Assembly: GCA_022712835.1 (NCBI GenBank)
Contig: JAFLJU010000454.1
Location: 1 to 17,323 of the forward strand
Reading direction: 5' to 3'
Length of the DNA stretch: 17,323 bases
From: Desulfobacteraceae bacterium
GTDB lineage: Bacteria > Desulfobacterota > Desulfobacteria > Desulfobacterales > Desulfobacteraceae
The notes under the pieces were generated by a model. It was given only the letters and a program-made list of their open reading frames with translations. It had not been told where the DNA came from and made no database searches. A program made the position numbers and the translations under genes. Shown piece by piece: positions 13,072 to 17,323 of the stretch (position 1 is its first letter; each line of letters opens with the position of its first letter).

Positions 13072-14727
13072 TTATGAAAAAAGATCCTTATACAGGTCCC
13101 GCATATTTCGTTTTAATATTTTACCCGTGGGGGTCTTGGGGAGAGACTCCACGATGATAACCCTTTTGGGTACCTTGAACCCGGCCAGATGTTCTTTACA
13201 CAGGTTCACAATTTCTTTTTCGGTGATGGTTTCACCCTTTCGGGGAACCACAATTGCGGCCACCGCCTCCACCCATTTGGCATGGTTCAGGCCGATGACA
13301 GCCACCTCCTCCACCCGTTTGTCCTGGTAAATCGCCTCTTCCACTTCGCTGGTGGCGACATTTTCTCCCCCGGTTTTGATCATGTCCTTTTTCCGGTCCA
13401 CCACTGAAATATACCGGTCTTCATCGGCAATGCCGATGTCGCCGGAATGAAACCATCCGCCCTTCATGGCTGCTTCAGTTTTTTCCGGCTCCTTGAAATA
13501 CATGATCATGGCATGGGGTCCCTTGCCGCAAATTTCCCCGGGATCACCCATGGTGGTGACGGGTTGTCCCAGGGGATCCTCAAGGCGGGTTTCCATGTTT
13601 AGACCGGCCATACCGGCTGATCCCAATTTTCCCACCGCATCTTCTGCCTTCAGGATGGTATGGTAAGGCGCAAGCTCGGTCTGACCATAATAATTGTAAA
13701 TACCGGCACCGGGAAGGCGTTCCAGGAGTTCCTTTAATATTTCCACCGGCATGATGGAGGCGCCGTAGTAACATTTTTTCAGGCAGGAAAGATCAAATTT
13801 GTCAAAATCAGGATGCCGCAGCATGCCGATCCAGACGGTGGGGGGGGCAAAAAACATGGTGGCCCTGTATTTGTCAATGGTTTTGAGAATCTGCTCAATA
13901 TTCGGCGCCATGAGGATATTGGTGCCGCCCAGCCAGAACAGGGGATTCAAGAACACATCCCGTTGGGCGCAATGATAGATGGGAAGGGCATTCACATTGA
14001 TGTCGTCGGTACTATACCGGCCGTCAATGATGGCCCCCATATATTGTGCAATCAAGGCCTGATTGCTGATGATAACTCCCTTGGGCAGGGATTCGGTTCC
14101 ACTGGTATAGGTCATCTGGCAGGGGTCTTCAGCCCGGAGTATCACATCGGGTTCCGTTGATGGAAAGCTCTGATACCAGGTTTCAAAATTTTTGAACCGA
14201 TCATTGGGCGGCGCCTGTCCGTCAACATCATCGGACCAGATCAGGCTTTTTACGGTTTTCATCTCATCCAGAACCTCGCTGACCAGTTCGTAGAGCGAAT
14301 CTTCCACGATAAACACACGGCTTTCCGAGTGATCAATGCAATAGCTAACGTCTTTTCCCTTTAACAGATAGTTGATGGCCAGGTAAACCGCTCCGATCTT
14401 ACAGCATCCCAGCCAGGTCAGAACATGGTGAATGGTATTGTGAGCCAGGATTGCCACCCGGTCATACTTTTCAACCCCCAGATCGGTGAGGCCGTTGGCC
14501 ACCCGGTTGCTCGCAGCCTCTAACTCGGCATATGTCAGGGATTTATCCCCAAAGATCAGGGCTGTCTTGTCCGGATAATGATAGGCGCTGCGCCGGATCA
14601 TGTCCGCGATCACTAATCGGTTCACCCGATTGTAACGTTCCATGAGAAAATCAATATTTTCCTTGTTCAATGTACCGAATCTTGCTTTGTCCTCTGCGGA
14701 TAAATTGTTTTTCAGGCGATCATTCAT
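13072..14727 (-). CDS. Acyl-CoA synthetase (AMP-forming, fatty-acid/aryl-acid CoA ligase)
   Basis: A 551-residue ANL-superfamily enzyme that activates a carboxylic acid to its CoA thioester through an acyl-adenylate. Motifs in order: TYTSGTESLPKG at 206-217, YYGQTE at 346-351, GWFHSGD at 424-430, hinge DRKKD from 444, KTGGENV at 451-457, and catalytic Lys536 in KTPTGKILKR. In the first motif Glu-Ser replaces the commoner Thr-Gly, a variant I believe occurs in relatives. Length is normal. AAGGGGG lies upstream of the ATG at 14727. It follows the sigma-54 activator gene on the same strand after a 346-bp regulatory gap, suggesting inducible use of a fatty or aromatic acid. It belongs to a different ANL branch from the ligase at 8754-10103. 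The exact acid is unknown. Confidence 0.92.
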   Translation of the reverse strand: MNDRLKNNLSAEDKARFGTLNKENIDFLMERYNRVNRLVIADMIRRSAYHYPDKTALIFGDKSLTYAELEAASNRVANGLTDLGVEKYDRVAILAHNTIHHVLTWLGCCKIGAVYLAINYLLKGKDVSYCIDHSESRVFIVEDSLYELVSEVLDEMKTVKSLIWSDDVDGQAPPNDRFKNFETWYQSFPSTEPDVILRAEDPCQMTYTSGTESLPKGVIISNQALIAQYMGAIIDGRYSTDDINVNALPIYHCAQRDVFLNPLFWLGGTNILMAPNIEQILKTIDKYRATMFFAPPTVWIGMLRHPDFDKFDLSCLKKCYYGASIMPVEILKELLERLPGAGIYNYYGQTELAPYHTILKAEDAVGKLGSAGMAGLNMETRLEDPLGQPVTTMGDPGEICGKGPHAMIMYFKEPEKTEAAMKGGWFHSGDIGIADEDRYISVVDRKKDMIKTGGENVATSEVEEAIYQDKRVEEVAVIGLNHAKWVEAVAAIVVPRKGETITEKEIVNLCKEHLAGFKVPKRVIIVESLPKTPTGKILKRNMRDLYKDLFS

Positions 14728-14818
14728 TTTTTTGCCCCCTTTTCAGTTGGATGGTTTGCTTGATTTTACCCAAAGTTTTTGTTTAAACGCCTTGCAATCT
14801 TCTTTATAAACCGTGAGT

Positions 14819-14836
14819 TGTCTGGATCTGCAGACA
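14819..14836. repeat. Short inverted repeat upstream of the acyl-CoA synthetase gene
   Basis: TGTCTG and CAGACA flank a 6-nt centre GATCTG. It lies about 90 bp upstream of the synthetase start and could be a small hairpin or a protein-binding site. No partner copy was noticed. Confidence 0.35.
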
Positions 14837-14976
14837 GAACTTACAACTTTCATGCCAGGGCAAAAACGATCTGCAACCGGGTTCGTGACGACCTTTTGAT
14901 TTCTCTCCCATAAACCTGTTGTTGTAATTTATGCCATTGTTTCCCGCCATTCCGGAAAGTCCAAAAAGAGAGCAAA

Positions 14977-14998
14977 ATGGGTCAAGATTAACCCATTC
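14977..14998. promoter_or_regulatory. Palindromic site 1, candidate enhancer (UAS) for the sigma-54 activator
   Basis: A 22-bp palindrome with arms AATGGGTCAA and TTAACCCATT around GA; 9 of 10 arm positions pair. It lies about 250 bp upstream of the synthetase start. It shares the pattern GGGTnAAnnTTnACCC with the site at 15046, and both are preceded by GCAAAA. Confidence 0.55.
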
Positions 14999-15045
14999 TA
15001 AGACCCCTTGCTGTTGAAAGGGACGCATCGGGGGAGGATGGCAAA

Positions 15046-15067
15046 AATGGGTAAACATTGACCCGAC
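15046..15067. promoter_or_regulatory. Palindromic site 2, candidate enhancer (UAS) for the sigma-54 activator
   Basis: This copy reads AATGGGTAAA, CA, TTGACCCGAC and keeps the GGGTnAAnnTTnACCC pattern. It is about 69 bp (some 6.5 helical turns) from site 1 and only 7 bp past the stop codon of the activator gene. Paired palindromes well upstream of a target are the usual layout for enhancer-binding proteins. Confidence 0.5.
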
Positions 15068-15073
15068 GGGAAC

Positions 15074-17254
15074 TTATTGACCCGTGTTCTCAATCCCAAG
15101 GGCCTTCATTTTTAAATACAGGGTTTTTCGGCCCACGGACAAGGCCTTTGCCGTATCCCGCCTGTTCCATTGATGGTGGTCCAGCATACGGGTGACATAC
15201 TTTTTTTCAAACCGACTTAATGCCTTGCCTAGACTGAGTTCAGGATTATCAGTGGACAATGATTCCCCTCCGGGATTGTCATGGGGTTTCATTGTCGGGT
15301 TGCTGAGAAATTCCAGGCCGTCCAGATTGACGAGCCGGTGAAGGGTATTTTCAAGTTCCCGGACATTTCCGGGCCAGTCATGGGTTTGTAATTCCTCGAG
15401 TACAAGGCCGGACAAAGGAAGTCTGATTTTTCCAGTTTGGTGTTTTTTAAAAAAATGATCCACCAGGAGGGGAATGTCTTCCCTGCGCTCCCTCAGGGGA
15501 GGAAGATAGATGGGAAGGATGTGAATCCGATAAAAAAAGTCTTCTCTTATCCTTCCCTGCTTTACCAGATCATGGAGATCCCGGTTGGTTGCTGCAATGA
15601 TGCGCATCCTGGTTTCCTTTGTCTGCCGTCCTCCCACCGGGGTATATCCCGCTCCTTCAAGAACCCTTAGCAGCTTGACCTGGATGTTCAGATCAATTTC
15701 TCCCAGTTCATCAAGGAAGAGAGTTCCTTTTCCGGCATGATCCAAAAATCCGGGACGGTCCTGGGTTGCCCCTGTAAAGGCCCCTTTTTTGACACCAAAG
15801 AACTCACTTTCAAGAAGATTTTCCGGGATGGCCCCGCAATTCACCGGGACAAAGTTTTCCTTGCTGCGGTCACTCATCTCATGGATGGCTCGGGCAACCA
15901 GCTCCTTGCCGGTGCCGGATTCTCCGTAAATGATGACATTGGCATCTGTCTTGGATGCCCTTAAAATTAACTCATAGATTTTTTGCATGGGACGGCTCTT
16001 GCCGACAATACCGCAGAACTGGTAGCGGTCTTTTATGGCCGCCCGAAGTTTGATGTTTTCTTTGTGAAGGGAGTGTTCCCTGGCTTTCATATCCATTTCC
16101 GCCTGCTTGCGTTCGTGGATGTCCAGTAGTACGGTCTGCATTTTTATAACCCGATTGCCGGCATCAAAAATGGGTGAACTGACCGCATAAAACCACCGGC
16201 CTGTCCGTTGACATAGTAATTCTTGTCTTCGGGTTTTTCCGGTGAATACCGCTTCCAGGGGACACCATTCACAAGGCGTTGCAAGCTTGAACACAATCTC
16301 ATGGCAGGATCTTTCCCCAATGGTCTGTCCGGCAATGTTTTTCAGATTTTTATTTAAATAGGTGACCTGATGGTTTTTTGAACAGGTATAGATAAACCCT
16401 TCAAAGGCCTCCAGCACTCCCCGGAGTTGGGCTTCATTCTCTCTTAGGGACTGCTGGGCCTGCACCATGGGCGTCATATCGTTAAATGATCCGACACTTC
16501 TGCCGGTTCCCGGGATCACATCCACCCTTGCCATAATGGTTTTCTTGTTTCCCTGTTTGTCAACCAGGGTGAATTCATAATTTTTAGGCGTCTTACCGGA
16601 AGCTTGGCGGCGCTGGAGATGATAGGTCGTCATTTTCCCGAGGTCTTCAGGAAATGCCACAATTTCGGTCCATTTCATCTGTCCTTCGACCTCTGATCGC
16701 TCATATCCTGTCATGCGTAAAAATTCATCATTTGCCAGGGAAATGGTCATATCTTTCTCGACAATAATCGTACCGGTCCCTGTATTTTTAAATATGCTTC
16801 TATAATGTTTTTCATTATGCTGTAGGGCTTCCAGGACCTCTTTTTGTTTTGAAACATCTTCAAAAAAGCCTTCCAGATATTCCATGGAACCGTCTTGTTT
16901 CCGGGCGATCCTTGCATGGATTTTTCCATCGATGATGGTTCCGTCGGATTTTCGAAATTTATTTTCAAAATTCAATAACGGGCCATTTTCAATGGTTTGC
17001 TCAAGCAACTCCCGTCGTCTTTGGGGCAAAACATATATATCTCTGGCAATATTTTGAACAGAGTAAATACAGTCTTTTGTGGTTTTATACCCCAGTAATC
17101 GGGCCATGGCAGGATTTAAATTGATGAACTGATTGGTTTCAAGGGTGGACTGAAAAATTCCGATGGGCGCATTCTCAAACAAATCCTGATACCGCTTGAG
17201 CTCCTTCCCAAAGTCCAAATTTTCCGGGTCCAATGGTTCTGATGTATCGGCCAT
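15074..17254 (-). CDS. Sigma-54-dependent enhancer-binding transcriptional activator with three PAS domains
   Basis: A 726-residue NtrC-type activator. Residues about 18-137, 145-265 and 272-385 form three PAS sensor domains; then comes a AAA+ domain (about 412-640) with Walker A GESGTGKE (444-451), the sigma-54-contacting GAFTGA (491-496), Walker [10 protein letters not shown] (511-519) and WPGNVREL (627-634). A Fis-type helix-turn-helix lies at about 695-720 ([20 protein letters not shown]). There is no receiver domain, so it probably senses a cytoplasmic ligand or redox state directly. The third PAS domain has Cys317, Cys328 and Cys331 (CEWC). AAGGAGGG precedes the ATG at 17254. Its likely target is the acyl-CoA synthetase gene downstream, through the paired palindromes between them. 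Class is certain; signal is unknown. Confidence 0.95.
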   Translation of the reverse strand: MADTSEPLDPENLDFGKELKRYQDLFENAPIGIFQSTLETNQFINLNPAMARLLGYKTTKDCIYSVQNIARDIYVLPQRRRELLEQTIENGPLLNFENKFRKSDGTIIDGKIHARIARKQDGSMEYLEGFFEDVSKQKEVLEALQHNEKHYRSIFKNTGTGTIIVEKDMTISLANDEFLRMTGYERSEVEGQMKWTEIVAFPEDLGKMTTYHLQRRQASGKTPKNYEFTLVDKQGNKKTIMARVDVIPGTGRSVGSFNDMTPMVQAQQSLRENEAQLRGVLEAFEGFIYTCSKNHQVTYLNKNLKNIAGQTIGERSCHEIVFKLATPCEWCPLEAVFTGKTRRQELLCQRTGRWFYAVSSPIFDAGNRVIKMQTVLLDIHERKQAEMDMKAREHSLHKENIKLRAAIKDRYQFCGIVGKSRPMQKIYELILRASKTDANVIIYGESGTGKELVARAIHEMSDRSKENFVPVNCGAIPENLLESEFFGVKKGAFTGATQDRPGFLDHAGKGTLFLDELGEIDLNIQVKLLRVLEGAGYTPVGGRQTKETRMRIIAATNRDLHDLVKQGRIREDFFYRIHILPIYLPPLRERREDIPLLVDHFFKKHQTGKIRLPLSGLVLEELQTHDWPGNVRELENTLHRLVNLDGLEFLSNPTMKPHDNPGGESLSTDNPELSLGKALSRFEKKYVTRMLDHHQWNRRDTAKALSVGRKTLYLKMKALGIENTGQ

Positions 17255-17323
17255 GCATATCCCTCCTTCAAAGAATAAAATACAAAATCATACCCTCGAT
17301 GAAAGGTCAAGTCTCTGGGCTGG

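Larger units (their letters stand above)
14728..15073. other. Regulatory intergenic region upstream of the acyl-CoA synthetase gene
   Basis: These 346 bp carry two related palindromes near the right end (14977-14998 and 15046-15067) and an inverted repeat TGTCTG/CAGACA at 14819-14836. I see no credible gene. I searched by eye for a -24/-12 promoter on the minus strand. The only correctly spaced GG/GC pair near the gene (14771-14758) otherwise fits the consensus poorly. Confidence 0.6.

Noticed and set aside
14758..14771. Possible -24/-12 sigma-54 promoter for the synthetase gene (GG and GC ten bases apart).
   Set aside because: Only the GG and GC match; the CAC and TT parts of the consensus are absent, and such spacing is expected by chance in this length.
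14804..15058. An 84-codon minus-strand open frame between the activator and the synthetase.
   Set aside because: It covers the paired palindromes, shows no recognisable domain and has a low-complexity, unlikely protein sequence; better explained as regulatory DNA.
17280..17310. Possible promoter for the activator gene (TTGACC and TTGTAT).
   Set aside because: The spacer is 19 bp and the -10 is poor; the true promoter may lie beyond the right edge.
1..17323. CRISPR arrays, tRNA or rRNA genes, insertion sequences and phage genes.
   Set aside because: None seen on either strand; the repeats found are too short and too few, and no transposase or integrase motif occurs.

Overview
The window looks like a chromosome segment of a Gram-negative, probably anaerobic bacterium. 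My best guess is a sulfate-reducer-like Desulfobacterota (former Deltaproteobacteria). That guess rests on a three-PAS sigma-54 activator beside an acyl-CoA synthetase and on an aryl-polyene-type cluster, not on any marker gene. No rRNA, tRNA, IS element, phage gene or CRISPR array is visible.

Region 1 (1-10103, all minus strand, visibly A+T-rich) is most of an aryl-polyene (APE)/flexirubin-like biosynthetic operon. In transcription order it holds: a PaaK-type adenylate-forming ligase (TTG start), a HAL/TAL-family aromatic ammonia-lyase with an MIO Ala-Ser-Gly, a GT2 glycosyltransferase fused to a DUF2062 membrane domain, an LpxL-like acyltransferase, a ketosynthase, a CrtI/retinol-saturase-like FAD oxidoreductase, a second ketosynthase, a FabG-like ketoreductase and a 4HBT hotdog thioesterase cut by the left edge. 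Genes are tightly packed, with a 4-nt GTGA overlap, an 8-nt overlap and gaps of 4, 14, 15 and 16 nt. A strong sigma-70-like promoter lies about 60 bp upstream of the first gene. The inferred logic is that the lyase makes an aryl-acrylic acid, the ligase activates it, the ketosynthases and ketoreductase extend it, and the acyltransferase and glycosyltransferase attach the product to a lipid or sugar. Both ketosynthases keep Cys-His-His, so neither is a textbook chain-length factor. The acyl carrier protein, dehydratase and exporter expected for such a cluster are not in the window and may lie beyond the left edge.

Region 2 (10104-11968) begins with a 311-bp divergent intergenic stretch. It is followed by a TetR regulator and an alpha/beta-hydrolase with an Asp nucleophile (epoxide hydrolase/haloalkane dehalogenase type). 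The same 15-mer, TTGGCTGGTCGTCCA, precedes both genes and is the probable TetR operator.

Region 3 (11969-12870) holds a terminator-like hairpin and a minus-strand secreted solute-binding-like protein. That gene has a clear sigma-70 promoter and a perfect palindrome in its leader.

Region 4 (12871-17323, minus strand) holds a sigma-54 enhancer-binding activator (three PAS domains, AAA+, Fis HTH) and, downstream, a fatty-acyl-CoA synthetase. Between them, two related 22-bp palindromes about 69 bp apart look like the activator's enhancer sites. A 20-bp perfect inverted repeat closes the synthetase gene.
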